Positions 1 to 10,220 of a stretch of 64,000 nt of DNA are shown here, one piece after another. The stretch covers positions 1 to 64,000 of the forward strand of contig LFFE01000016.1 in assembly GCA_001510385.1 (NCBI GenBank), written 5' to 3'. The notes below the pieces were generated by a model. That model was not told the origin of the DNA. It saw only the letters and a program-made list of their open reading frames with translations, and made no database searches. The first letter of the stretch is position 1. Every line of letters begins with the position of its first letter. Position numbers and translations under genes: made by a program. The stretch comes from Actinobacteria bacterium casp-actino5. Lineage in GTDB: Bacteria > Actinomycetota > Acidimicrobiia > Acidimicrobiales > Ilumatobacteraceae.

Positions 1-81
1 CGTCGTCTTACCATGGTCAATATGACCCATCGTCCCAATATTCACATGCGGCTTCGTACGCTCAAACTTCGCCTTACTCAT
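1..81 (-). CDS. tuf: Elongation factor Tu, N-terminal fragment
   Basis: The first 27 codons of EF-Tu, the GTPase that brings aminoacyl-tRNA to the ribosome, run off the window edge. The fragment carries the typical N-terminus ([20 protein letters not shown]) and then the G1 P-loop, IDHGKTT. The ATG at 81 is preceded by an AGGAAG ribosome site with a 7-nt spacer, which fixes the start. It lies 40 nt behind tRNA-Met on the same strand, so it is probably cotranscribed with the tRNAs, as in the tRNA-tufB operon of enterobacteria. Only the fragment is visible, but the identity is secure. Confidence 0.95.
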   Translation of the reverse strand, partial: MSKAKFERTKPHVNIGTMGHIDHGKTT

Positions 82-121
82 GATGATGCTTCCTTTTTTT
101 ACGGTGTTTCTTGCTATTAAG

Positions 122-198
122 TGGTAGCGGCGATCGGGATCGAACCGATGACCTTCCGATTATGAGCCGGATGCTCTGACCTACTGAGCTACGCCGCC
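122..198 (-). tRNA. tRNA-Met (anticodon CAT)
   Basis: A 77-nt cloverleaf with encoded CCA. The acceptor strand GGCGGCG pairs with CGCCGCT (one G-U at position 1-72). The anticodon loop is CTCATAA, and the T-loop TTCGATC closes a 5-bp stem. The paired 1-72 position argues against initiator tRNA. It is most likely elongator tRNA-Met, but a lysidine-modified tRNA-Ile2, which also has CAT, cannot be excluded by eye. Confidence 0.93.
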
Positions 199-240
199 AA
201 GGCTCGCCCCCGGCCGATCCGGGGATCGACCGTATGGTCG

Positions 241-313
241 AGCCCTCTGTGGGAATCGAACCCACGACACCAGCCTTACCATGGCTGTGCTCTGCCGACT
301 GAGCTAAGAGGGC
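241..313 (-). tRNA. tRNA-Thr (anticodon GGT)
   Basis: A 73-nt cloverleaf. The acceptor strand GCCCTCT pairs perfectly with AGAGGGC, the anticodon arm is CAGCC-ATGGTAA-GGCTG, and the T-arm is GTGGG-TTCGATT-CCCAC. CCA is not encoded, unlike in the flanking tRNA-Met and tRNA-Tyr genes. It lies between tRNA-Met/tuf (downstream) and tRNA-Tyr (about 700 nt upstream) on the same strand. Confidence 0.95.
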
Positions 314-384
314 ATTGGGCGCGGCAGAGCCGCGACCAGCCGGGAAGTGTACCGGCACAATGGCTGTTCCCACCACGAAGTAGA

Positions 385-390
385 TACGCT
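385..390 (+). promoter_or_regulatory. Possible -10 box (TACGCT), near-leaderless start
   Basis: TACGCT fits the actinobacterial -10 consensus TANNNT and lies 8 nt before the GTG start at 399, so transcription would begin at or next to the start codon. No clear -35 is seen and no Shine-Dalgarno sequence precedes the start. Confidence 0.4.
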
Positions 391-398
391 CCGCGAAC

Positions 399-917
399 GT
401 GAGTTCTTCACCGTTGCAACCACAGATCACCATTCGTCGGGCAACTGCCGACGATGCAAACGGTATCGCTGAAATTTATAACGCCGAGGTGCTGAATTTC
501 ACCAGCACCATGGACATGGTCCCACGAACCATCGATGAACAACGTCAATGGATTCAAAGCCGCTCAGGAGCATTCAGTGCAATCGTCGCCTGCGACACCT
601 CGTCAGGGGCCGTCGTTGGATTTGCAGCGCTATCAAAATATAAAGAACGAGCTGCCTACTCGACCACCGTCGAAGATTCTGTCTATGTCGATCGAAAACA
701 CCACGGACGTGGAATCGGTCATCTGTTGCTCTCCGCAATTTGTGACACCGCTCGAGAGGGCGGATTCCACAGCGTCATCGCACGAATCGAAGCCACCGGT
801 GAAGGTTCCATCGCGCTTCATCGCTCGGTTGGGTTCGAAATGATCGGTATCGAACGCCAGGTCGGTCGCAAATTCAATCGCTGGCTTGATGTCGCCGTCA
901 TGCAACTCATGCTGTAG
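399..917 (+). CDS. GNAT family N-acetyltransferase, phosphinothricin/amino-acid acetyltransferase-like
   Basis: A 172-residue cytoplasmic GNAT enzyme expected to transfer an acetyl group from acetyl-CoA to an amine. The acetyl-CoA binding segment is around residues 105-115 (HHGRGIGHLLL). The C-terminal part with SIALHRSVGFEMIG and GRKFNRWLDV is typical of the Pat/MnaT branch, which acetylates phosphinothricin, methionine sulfone and similar amino-acid analogues. The real substrate cannot be told from sequence. The GTG start at 399 has a TACGCT box 8 nt upstream. The gene is inserted on the opposite strand between tRNA-Tyr and tRNA-Thr of a probable tRNA-tuf unit, which suggests local rearrangement. 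Confidence 0.85.
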   Translation: MSSSPLQPQITIRRATADDANGIAEIYNAEVLNFTSTMDMVPRTIDEQRQWIQSRSGAFSAIVACDTSSGAVVGFAALSKYKERAAYSTTVEDSVYVDRKHHGRGIGHLLLSAICDTAREGGFHSVIARIEATGEGSIALHRSVGFEMIGIERQVGRKFNRWLDVAVMQLML

Positions 918-924
918 TACGCAT

Positions 925-954
925 CGAGCCGATCGGAAACTTCCGACCGGCTCG
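925..954. terminator. Hairpin, possible terminator
   Basis: An inverted repeat: CGAGCCG and CGGAA on one side, TTCCG and CGGCTCG on the other, with a 2-nt internal mismatch (AT/AC) and a 2-nt loop. It lies 7 nt after the acetyltransferase stop and downstream of the opposing tRNA-Tyr. No U-tract follows on either strand, so any terminator activity is inferred. Confidence 0.5.
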
Positions 955-1008
955 AAACGGGGTTGGGCTGATCCGGTTATTGGCCGAAGCAGTCACATCT
1001 CTTTTAGT

Positions 1009-1093
1009 TGGTGGGCCGGGGAGGATTTGAACCTCCGAAGGCAATGCCGGCAGATTTACAGTCTGCTCCCTTTGGCCGCTCGGGCACCGACCC
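1009..1093 (-). tRNA. tRNA-Tyr (anticodon GTA)
   Basis: An 85-nt class II tRNA with long variable arm and encoded CCA. The acceptor strand GGGTCGG pairs with CCGGCCC (one U-G). The anticodon loop is CTGTAAA and the T-arm is GGAGG-TTCAAAT-CCTCC. It is on the strand of tRNA-Thr, tRNA-Met and tuf and is divergent from the yajQ-like gene, from which it is separated by 75 nt. Confidence 0.95.
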
Positions 1094-1155
1094 TTATGTC
1101 GACCCGGAATGGTATCTCCGGATATCGCCAGCCACCCCTTCATCGATGATTCCGG

Positions 1156-1161
1156 TACGGT
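1156..1161 (+). promoter_or_regulatory. -10 box (TACGGT) of a probable leaderless mRNA
   Basis: TACGGT (TANNNT) lies exactly 7 nt before the ATG at 1169, placing the expected transcription start on the start codon. There is no Shine-Dalgarno sequence. It supports the shorter start of the yajQ-like gene over an in-frame upstream GTG at 1109. Confidence 0.55.
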
Positions 1162-1168
1162 ATTTCTT

Positions 1169-1657
1169 ATGCCAAGTTTTGATGTTGTCTCAGAAGTTGA
1201 TGCCCAAGAGGTTCGAAACGCAATTGACCAGGCCCAACGAGAGGTCGCAAACCGATTCGACTTTAAAAACACCAACTCAACAATCGAGCAAAACGACATG
1301 GTCATCACATTGCATACTGTGAGTGAAGATCGACTTGCTGCGCTGCGAGTTGTGCTTGAAGAGAAGTTGGTCAAGCGCGGCGTGTCGCTCAAAGGTGTTG
1401 ACTATGGAGACGTTCAAGAGGCAACCCAGAACACCGTCCGTCAGGTCGTCACCATCAAGGTCGGAATTTCATCTGACAAAGCGAAAGAGATCAACAAGCT
1501 CATTAAGTCAGATGGGCCAAAAGGCGTGAACAGTCAGACCCAAGGTGAGTCGGTTCGCGTCACCGGAAAGAAGCGTGACGACCTTCAGAATGTGATTGCC
1601 TTGCTGAAAGGAGCCGACATCGGGATTCCTTTGCAGTTCAACAACTTCCGTGACTGA
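1169..1657 (+). CDS. YajQ family nucleotide-binding protein
   Basis: A 162-residue protein of the YajQ (DUF520/UPF0234) family: two ferredoxin-like domains that bind nucleotides. Some members bind cyclic di-GMP and act with transcription factors. The family N-terminus MPSFDVVSEVD and the C-terminus GADIGIPLQFNNFRD are both intact. I chose the ATG at 1169 because it gives the canonical family N-terminus and has a -10 box 7 nt upstream. It is convergent with acetyl-CoA synthetase, with a hairpin between them. The exact ligand and role in this organism are unknown. Confidence 0.93.
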   Translation: MPSFDVVSEVDAQEVRNAIDQAQREVANRFDFKNTNSTIEQNDMVITLHTVSEDRLAALRVVLEEKLVKRGVSLKGVDYGDVQEATQNTVRQVVTIKVGISSDKAKEINKLIKSDGPKGVNSQTQGESVRVTGKKRDDLQNVIALLKGADIGIPLQFNNFRD

Positions 1658-1679
1658 CTAGCGTCTGCCGCTCAGTCAG
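1654..1679. terminator. Hairpin between convergent genes, probable bidirectional terminator
   Basis: CTGACTAGCG pairs with CGCT-C-AGTCAG (one bulged C) around a 5-nt loop. It overlaps the yajQ stop and abuts the stop of the convergent acetyl-CoA synthetase gene. There is no U-tract. Confidence 0.5.
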
Positions 1680-1680
1680 A

Positions 1681-3633
<1,953 letters not shown>

Positions 3634-3690
3634 CGTTCCCCCTGTGACGTGCGAAGTACCTCTGACTCTAGGACACGAGCCACGACTGAA

Positions 3691-4683
3691 TCACTGCCGC
3701 CACTCAAGAACGAGAAATCCACCAAGTCCGTCCGGGGCGGTCAACGCCTCTGCTTCTGAGACTCGCGACCGCATTCTGAGGGCATGAATGTCTGGACGAG
3801 CGGCGTGTTCCTCCCACACTCGGCGCCCTTCAGCCACCAAATCAGACAGCCCGTGTAACTCAAGCCATTGCGTCTGCGATCGAACCGCTGTCGGCTGAGG
3901 AAGTTGATCGATTGGGACCTCAGTCGTGATGTCCTGTTCACCGGGGGCAGCAAGGTAATGCCCACCTCGTTCATGTGAGCGGTAGGTACGAAGCCATTCT
4001 CGCCAGGGTCGGTCTGCCAGGCCCACCGTTGTCGCAGTGAAATAATCGAATAACACGAGCGACCCACTCAGCCGATCGAGAACTGATTGCACCCATAACG
4101 CAGCCTCATCGATGAGCGGAGCTCGAGCCCCATGTGTTGCGCTCGTCGGGAGCACCAAGGGGCACGGATCGAACGGGGCGCTCAGTACCTCCTGCGCTCC
4201 AGATGTCGAGGATGCAACGAATGCCTCTCGCCATTCCCCGTCAAATACCGCAAGACGAAATGGGAGATTGTCAAGGAGTTCATTTGCGATGACAACACCA
4301 CTGAGGTTGCCGTCAGGTAATTCCTTCAGCGATGTCACTCCAGACGGATGAGATGAGCGCTGATGATCGGAGAGTTCAATTGCGTGATAGCGGAGAGCGC
4401 CGGTGCATTCGAGCTCTGACGTCATGATTGACCGCGCCAACGTTCCAGGACCGGCACCGACCTCGTACACGTTAAATTCTGTCGGGCGACCTCTGGTCAT
4501 CCATTCCGCATCAAGAAACTGCCCAATAACAGCACCGAATAGAGGGCCAATCTCTGGCGAAGTAATGAAGTCACCTCGACGGCCGGCTGATCCACCAGAG
4601 GTGTAAAAACCGTTGCCCCCGTAGAGCGCGTCAGCCATAAACCGGTCGAAACCAACCGGTGACTGGTCAGAGCCCGAGGGCAC
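3691..4683 (-). CDS. MidA/NDUFAF7 family SAM-dependent protein arginine methyltransferase
   Basis: A 330-residue DUF185 protein. SAM motif I is EVGAGPGTLA (residues 74-83), and the family signature FYTSGG...GDFITSPEIGPLFG spans about residues 26-50. The eukaryotic member NDUFAF7 dimethylates an arginine of NDUFS2, the NuoD equivalent, and is needed for complex I assembly. Here the gene starts at a GTG inside the 3' end of nuoN (17-nt overlap), so it is translationally coupled to the 11-gene complex I operon. Both NuoD proteins of this window keep the arginine at the matching place (R89 in NRIDW and R112 in TRMDY). That it methylates NuoD here is inference. Confidence 0.88.
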   Translation of the reverse strand: MPSGSDQSPVGFDRFMADALYGGNGFYTSGGSAGRRGDFITSPEIGPLFGAVIGQFLDAEWMTRGRPTEFNVYEVGAGPGTLARSIMTSELECTGALRYHAIELSDHQRSSHPSGVTSLKELPDGNLSGVVIANELLDNLPFRLAVFDGEWREAFVASSTSGAQEVLSAPFDPCPLVLPTSATHGARAPLIDEAALWVQSVLDRLSGSLVLFDYFTATTVGLADRPWREWLRTYRSHERGGHYLAAPGEQDITTEVPIDQLPQPTAVRSQTQWLELHGLSDLVAEGRRVWEEHAARPDIHALRMRSRVSEAEALTAPDGLGGFLVLEWRQ

Positions 4684-6175
4684 CGGTCAGATCTGGGAGG
4701 TCAGCAAAACGCAACACAAGACCCGGCAAGATACCGAGAACAACTGTTCCGCCTGCGGTAATACCAAGAGCCAACCAAATGGGAGCCGGCGGCGTGATCG
4801 GAGAGGTATCTCCATCAGGTACAGGCGACATCCAAATCTGTCGGAGCACCCGCATGTAATAGCCAGCCGCAATCACGGTGTTGACTGCTGCGATCAGGGC
4901 CAAGACGTATGCAGACGTTGAGCCAGCATCGATGAGCGCCTTAAACGCCTGAAGTTTTGCAATCCAGATTCCGAGCGGCGGGATTCCCGCAAGCGACGCC
5001 ATGAAAATAGTCATCAACACACCAAGTCCGGGTGCATACGAAATGAGTCCGCCAAACGAGGAAATCTCACCCGAGCGAGTCTTACGAGCGACCGCAATAA
5101 TCACTGCGAAAGCACCAAGGTTCGAGAAGGCGTAGATGAGCAGATAGATCACCACCGCTTTCAGCGATGACTCGGCAACTCCGGAACCCATCACCGCAAG
5201 CGGCATGAGGATGAAGCCACCTTGACTTACCGAAGAATATGCAAGCATTCGGACGATATTTGTTTGACGGAGCGCAACCATGTTGCCGACTGTCATCGTC
5301 AACGCTGCCATGACCCAAATAAACGGGCCGTACACCTCATCAGCGCCGTATAGACCGAGGTACAACACAGTCAGCAAGGCAACAAAACCCGCTGACTTTG
5401 ATGCGACGGACAGAAATGCGGTCACCGGCGTCGGGGCACCTTCGTAGGTGTCTGGCGCCCAAGTGTGGAACGGAACCGCAGAGATCTTGAACGCGAAGCC
5501 AGCTACGACAAAGACAACTGCCAACACCTGCATTCCGGTGAGGTCGCCCGAAAGTGCCGCTCCAATTTCAGTCAGTTTGGTTGAACCAGTTGTGCCATAC
5601 AGGAAGCTCATTCCGTAAAGCAACACACCCGATGCGAACACGCCCAACAGGTAGTACTTCACGCCAGCCTCGTTGCTCTTCACGTCCCGCTTGCGCCACG
5701 CAGCCATCATGTAGGCCGGAATCGAGAGCAACTCAAGTGCAACAAATACGCTGAGCAGGTCTCGGCTCGAGGCCATCATCACCATGCCAAGCACGCTCAC
5801 CAGCAGAAGCACATAGAACTCGCCCTGGTAGTAGCCGCCCTCTTCGAGTTCGTTCTGACTGAGCAGTACGACGACATACCCAACGAGCAAGAACAATGCC
5901 TTGAGAATGAGAGCGTATTCGTCAACGACGTATCGGCCATCAAAGATCGCATCTCTGACATCGCCACCAAGCACAGCAAGGGTGACGACCGGGATGACCG
6001 CTCCGAGCATGACAAAGCCTGTCAACGTTGCCATCGCCCACTTCTTGGACTCATCAAGCCAGAGGTCGATCAACAGCACCAGGTTGATGCCTGCAACCAG
6101 CACCAACTCGGGCGCGATCGCATGCCAATCGATCGTTGGAGCCGTCCAGGCTTGTGCGAGCAACGAAGCGATCAC
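4667..6175 (-). CDS. nuoN: Complex I membrane subunit NuoN (11-gene operon)
   Basis: A 502-residue antiporter-like, proton-pumping membrane subunit of a type I NADH-dehydrogenase-like complex. It has about 14 hydrophobic helices and the family core with AVPFHTWAPDTYEGAPTPV around residues 225-245. It is the last nuo gene of the operon. Its ATG overlaps the nuoM stop by 4 nt (ATGA) and its end overlaps the methyltransferase start by 17 nt. Distinct from the second NuoN of the window (20920-22422), so the two operons are not a recent duplication. Confidence 0.95.
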   Translation of the reverse strand: MIASLLAQAWTAPTIDWHAIAPELVLVAGINLVLLIDLWLDESKKWAMATLTGFVMLGAVIPVVTLAVLGGDVRDAIFDGRYVVDEYALILKALFLLVGYVVVLLSQNELEEGGYYQGEFYVLLLVSVLGMVMMASSRDLLSVFVALELLSIPAYMMAAWRKRDVKSNEAGVKYYLLGVFASGVLLYGMSFLYGTTGSTKLTEIGAALSGDLTGMQVLAVVFVVAGFAFKISAVPFHTWAPDTYEGAPTPVTAFLSVASKSAGFVALLTVLYLGLYGADEVYGPFIWVMAALTMTVGNMVALRQTNIVRMLAYSSVSQGGFILMPLAVMGSGVAESSLKAVVIYLLIYAFSNLGAFAVIIAVARKTRSGEISSFGGLISYAPGLGVLMTIFMASLAGIPPLGIWIAKLQAFKALIDAGSTSAYVLALIAAVNTVIAAGYYMRVLRQIWMSPVPDGDTSPITPPAPIWLALGITAGGTVVLGILPGLVLRFADLPDLTGALGL

Positions 6176-7752
6176 GGGATGCCCGCTCCTACTCGCTCAA
6201 TCAGCAACGACACAGCAGGATCCATGACGCCAAACATCAACTGTGGGTAGACACCGAACACAACGATCGCAATGAGGAACGGCGTCCAGGCGATCCACTC
6301 AATTTTTGTGACGTCGTGGATATCGGCCTCGTGATGCTCATCGTCGACACCAGCGCCGACTGGATGTGCGTGCTGATCAAACTCTGGGTTCGGGCGACCG
6401 AACGCAGTGCGCTGGTAAAGCCACAACAAGTAAGCAGCAGCAAATACCGTTCCAATCGCAGCAATCACCATCAGCGTGCGGAACAGCACCTCGCTCAATC
6501 CAAAGTTCGGATTGTAGGCCGACAGGATCGCTGGGAATTCACCCCAGAACCCGGCCAAGCCGGGAAGACCAAGAGAGGCCATTGATGCAAAGCCAAGAAT
6601 CCAACCAAGTCGAGGCATCTGGATGAGCATTCCCGAAAGTCGGGAAATCTCAAGTGTGTGATAGCGATGCTTCACCGAACCGGCAACGAAGAAGAGCATG
6701 CCAGTGATCAGACCGTGAGCGACCATGCCGAACAGAGCCGCGTTGATACCGAAGTCGGTGAGTGTAGAGATACCGAGCATCACAAATCCCATGTGGGCAA
6801 CCGAGGAGAACGCAATCAGGCGTTTCATGTCGGTTTGAGCGAGACAGCCGAGCGCTCCGTAGATGATGCCGATGACTGCGAGAATGCCGATCACCGGAGC
6901 CCACGCCTTTGCGCCCTGAGGAAGCATGGGGATGGCGATGCGGACAAAACCGTATGTACCGAGCTTCAGCAGAATTGCAGCCAAGATGACAGAGCCCTGT
7001 GTTGGCGCCTGGGTGTGAGCATCAGGCAGCCAGGTATGGAACGGAAACATTGGAACCTTCACCGCGAAGCCGACGAACATTCCGGCGAAGATCCAGATTT
7101 GCACATCACGGTCGATCAGCGCCCCAGCTTCCATGAGGTGCGCGAACGAGAACGACTCTGCGCCAGTCTGGAAGAACAGCGCAAGGAAGGCCACGAGCAT
7201 GAGGGCCGATCCGAACATGGTGTAGAGGAAGAACTTCAACGAGGCGTACTGACGATCGTCGCCACCCCACACGCCAATCATGAAGTACATCGGCAACAGG
7301 ACAACCTCGAAGAACACGAAGAACAAAATGAGGTCTTGGGCGATAAATGAACCCGCCATACCAACCTGCAGCACCAGCATCAGGATGATGAACGACTTTG
7401 GATTACCTGCATCAGGCATGTTGTCCCAGGTGTAGATCATGACAAGCAGCGTCACAACCATCGACAGGAAGTACAGCGGGAGGCTGATTCCGTCGAGACC
7501 GATCGTGTAGTTCGACTTGATGACGGTGATCCACTCGCTGTCAACGAAGAACTGCAAATTCTCGCTCTGACCAAAATCAAAACGCAGCAATGTGTACACG
7601 CCAACCGCAGCGGTCACAGCTGACGTCAGAATGCCAATCTGCTTATGGGTCTTCTCTTCTGATGCCGGTATGAACATCATGAGAAGTACGCCAACGAGCG
7701 GCAAAAACGTGCCGACCGTTAGGAGCCAGTTGTCGTTAGTAATGGTTTGCAT
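6172..7752 (-). CDS. nuoM: Complex I membrane subunit NuoM (11-gene operon)
   Basis: A 526-residue antiporter-like proton-pumping subunit. The family core is present (VPMFPFHTWLPDAHTQAPT), as is the helix with the conserved lysine (YASLKFFLYTMFGSALML). Near the C-terminus a hydrophilic loop is rich in His and acidic residues (DQHAHPVGAGVDDEHHEAD), echoing the much longer His-rich loop in the adjacent NuoL. There is a 28-nt gap from nuoL and a 4-nt overlap with nuoN. Confidence 0.95.
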   Translation of the reverse strand: MQTITNDNWLLTVGTFLPLVGVLLMMFIPASEEKTHKQIGILTSAVTAAVGVYTLLRFDFGQSENLQFFVDSEWITVIKSNYTIGLDGISLPLYFLSMVVTLLVMIYTWDNMPDAGNPKSFIILMLVLQVGMAGSFIAQDLILFFVFFEVVLLPMYFMIGVWGGDDRQYASLKFFLYTMFGSALMLVAFLALFFQTGAESFSFAHLMEAGALIDRDVQIWIFAGMFVGFAVKVPMFPFHTWLPDAHTQAPTQGSVILAAILLKLGTYGFVRIAIPMLPQGAKAWAPVIGILAVIGIIYGALGCLAQTDMKRLIAFSSVAHMGFVMLGISTLTDFGINAALFGMVAHGLITGMLFFVAGSVKHRYHTLEISRLSGMLIQMPRLGWILGFASMASLGLPGLAGFWGEFPAILSAYNPNFGLSEVLFRTLMVIAAIGTVFAAAYLLWLYQRTAFGRPNPEFDQHAHPVGAGVDDEHHEADIHDVTKIEWIAWTPFLIAIVVFGVYPQLMFGVMDPAVSLLIERVGAGIP

Positions 7753-7780
7753 AATTGTTGTGCCCTCTGGGTGTGCTGAC

Positions 7781-10213
7781 TCAGATGTTCACGAGGATGA
7801 GAACGATTGCCCCCACCGTCGCTGCTCCGAAGAGCAACGCTCCGTACTGATTGACCTTTCCTGATTGAACTGGCTGCAGAGCGTGTCCGCCCTCACTTGC
7901 TGCCAGTCCAGATGCGTTGACCGCCCCGTCGACCACACGTTGGTCGACATTGCGATAGACCCATTCGCCAGTTGCCCGGCCTCCTCGACCAACGCTGTCC
8001 ACGATGCCGTCAAGGATGTTCTGGTTAACCCAGTACGCCGCTTTCGCGATCGGATGGGCAAACGCGAAGACAATGATTTTCTCGTAGAGATGATCGAGGT
8101 AGTACTTGTTCACCAAAAGTGTGTGCACCCAACGTGCAGGAGCGAACTTCGAAGTAAGGCCGACAAGAGGGTTCTTTCTGTCACCATAAATACCCATGCA
8201 CACCCATGCGCTGAAGAGAATTCCAGCGAACACAAGGATGATCGACGGCATTGCTTTCGACCATGAGAACGTGGCATGGCTGAGCTTTGGCGCGTAGCAA
8301 ACTGTGCCGTCGGCCGGGTCAGCAAACCCGCAACCTTTCGCTTCGCTCGAATAGCCATCGGTCTCTTCGGCCTGCACCGCTGCGAGGACAACACTCGCAT
8401 GCTCGTCTTCACTTGAGGCGTAGTCATAGCCGTCGTCGAGCGCCACTTCGACTCCAACAGGCTCAACCCAATCAGTGAAATAATGCGTTCCAAATGCCGG
8501 GGCATTGAGATATCCCGAGCCGATTGCAAGGATTGAGAGAACAATCAGCGGAGCAGTAATTCGCCACGGCGATTCGTGCGGACCGTGGTGGGCGCCATGA
8601 TCATCATGGGCACCGTGATCGTCGTGGGCATCGCCATGGTGATCATCGTGGTCGGCATGAGCACCGCCGTGTGCGTCGTCATGGCCGTCATCGTGATGCT
8701 CCCCTGCTGCAGCACCACGCGGCTTGCCGAAGAACGTGAGGTAGGTCGCTCTCGTCATGTACGCAGGGGTCATGAAGGCGCCAACCAGCGCGAGGTAGTA
8801 GAAGAACTGGTAGCCGTTATGGCTGGCGTTATCGATGATCTCGTCTTTGGAGAAGAACCCTGAGAAGAATGGGATACCGCACAGCGCAGCGGTTGAGACC
8901 ATCCAGGTTGCGGCAGTGATTGGCATCTTCTTGGCCAAACCACCCATGTCCTTCTTCATGTCAAACGAGTGATGAGAGCCAGAGTGGCTAATCGAACCTG
9001 CACCCAAGAACAGCGCACACTTGAAGAACGCGTGAGTGAAAATGTGGAACACGGCCGGGAGCCATGCACCGACACCGAGACCAAGCATCATGTAGCCGAG
9101 CTGCGACACCGTTGAATACGCCAACACCTTTTTGATGTCATCTTGAACGAATGCAAGAGCAGCCGCAACGATGATGGTGATGCCACCAATGATCGTGATG
9201 AAGTTGACCGAGGTGTCAAGAATGTCGAACCCAACGAAAAACACTGGGTAGAGGCGTGCGACCAAGAAGACGCCCGCAACGACCATGGTTGATGAGTGCA
9301 ACAGAGACGACACCGGGGTCGGACCGGCCATAGCGTCGGGAAGCCACGTGTGAAGCGGGAACTGGCCCGACTTGCCAATCGACGCAATGAAGAGTGCAAC
9401 ACCACCCCAGAACAGCACGCTCTGTGAGGCCTCGCCGGAAAGCGCCCAGGCCGAGATTCCTCGAATAGAGAAACCATTCGATCCGTGCTCGACTGCCCAA
9501 TCGTTCGCCCCAAAGAAGATGATTGCGGTACCGACGAGGAGTCCAACGTCGCCCACCCGCACGGTGAAGAATGCTTTCAAGGCCGCCCGCGAGTTTGCTT
9601 CTTCTTCCCACCAGTGGCCGATGAGCATGAACGAGCAGAGACCCATGATTTCCCAACCGAGAATCAACTGCAACATGTTCTCAGCAAGCACCATCACAAG
9701 CATTCCCGCCGAGAACAGCGTCAGGGATGCAAAGAAGTGGGTGTAACGCCGATCACCTGAGACGTACTCGGTTGAGTAGATCTGCACAAGAAATGAAATA
9801 AATGTGACCAGCAGCAACAACATGATCGACAAACCGTCAATGTGCTGACCAAGGCCAAATTCAAGGCCACCTGACTGCCACCATGTCCATGACTTCACCA
9901 CAGGTTCAACAAATGACGCTGCGTGTTCTCCGGTTTCAGTTGCCGATGGGAAGATCGCCCGAAGTGTTCCAAAAAATCCAGTAGCCGTGTGTTCGCCACC
10001 GCCTGAGGCCGAATTCACGCGATCAATCCACTGGAATGTCGCACCAATCGCTATTGCGAGTGAGATACCGATCGAAACGATTCCGATCTCACTACCGTTC
10101 TGCGGCATCTTTTTGCCGAAGAAAATGATGAAAAGAAACCCGATTGCAGGAACGAGCGGAATGAGCCACGCGTTCTCCAAAAACCAGCCAGTTGAAAGGG
10201 TTGCTGCAAGCAT
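7781..10213 (-). CDS. nuoL: Complex I membrane subunit NuoL, enlarged, with His-rich loop
   Basis: The distal proton-pumping subunit, 810 residues against roughly 600-650 for ordinary NuoL (642 for the second copy here). The core is normal, with GKSGQFPLHTWLPDAMAGPTP around 280-300 and the TM8/TM12 His/Lys region HIFTHAFFKCALFLGAGS near 390-408. The extra length comes from a loop after about residue 65, a His/Asp/Gly-rich segment at residues 504-547 with 16 histidines, and a further acidic insertion near 590-650. The His-rich loop could bind Zn, Ni or Cu (inference). The gene follows nuoK after 7 nt. Confidence 0.94.
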   Translation of the reverse strand: MLAATLSTGWFLENAWLIPLVPAIGFLFIIFFGKKMPQNGSEIGIVSIGISLAIAIGATFQWIDRVNSASGGGEHTATGFFGTLRAIFPSATETGEHAASFVEPVVKSWTWWQSGGLEFGLGQHIDGLSIMLLLLVTFISFLVQIYSTEYVSGDRRYTHFFASLTLFSAGMLVMVLAENMLQLILGWEIMGLCSFMLIGHWWEEEANSRAALKAFFTVRVGDVGLLVGTAIIFFGANDWAVEHGSNGFSIRGISAWALSGEASQSVLFWGGVALFIASIGKSGQFPLHTWLPDAMAGPTPVSSLLHSSTMVVAGVFLVARLYPVFFVGFDILDTSVNFITIIGGITIIVAAALAFVQDDIKKVLAYSTVSQLGYMMLGLGVGAWLPAVFHIFTHAFFKCALFLGAGSISHSGSHHSFDMKKDMGGLAKKMPITAATWMVSTAALCGIPFFSGFFSKDEIIDNASHNGYQFFYYLALVGAFMTPAYMTRATYLTFFGKPRGAAAGEHHDDGHDDAHGGAHADHDDHHGDAHDDHGAHDDHGAHHGPHESPWRITAPLIVLSILAIGSGYLNAPAFGTHYFTDWVEPVGVEVALDDGYDYASSEDEHASVVLAAVQAEETDGYSSEAKGCGFADPADGTVCYAPKLSHATFSWSKAMPSIILVFAGILFSAWVCMGIYGDRKNPLVGLTSKFAPARWVHTLLVNKYYLDHLYEKIIVFAFAHPIAKAAYWVNQNILDGIVDSVGRGGRATGEWVYRNVDQRVVDGAVNASGLAASEGGHALQPVQSGKVNQYGALLFGAATVGAIVLILVNI

Positions 10214-10220
10214 CAGACCA

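Noticed and set aside
6658-7350. A 230-codon plus-strand open frame inside nuoM, rich in His, Glu and Asp.
   Set aside because: It is antisense to a strongly conserved NuoM core. Its composition is the mirror of hydrophobic codons and it matches no family.
8573-8704. Repetitive GAT/CAC/CAT region considered as a CRISPR-like or tandem repeat array.
   Set aside because: It is in frame within nuoL, codes the His/Asp-rich loop and has no spaced direct repeats.
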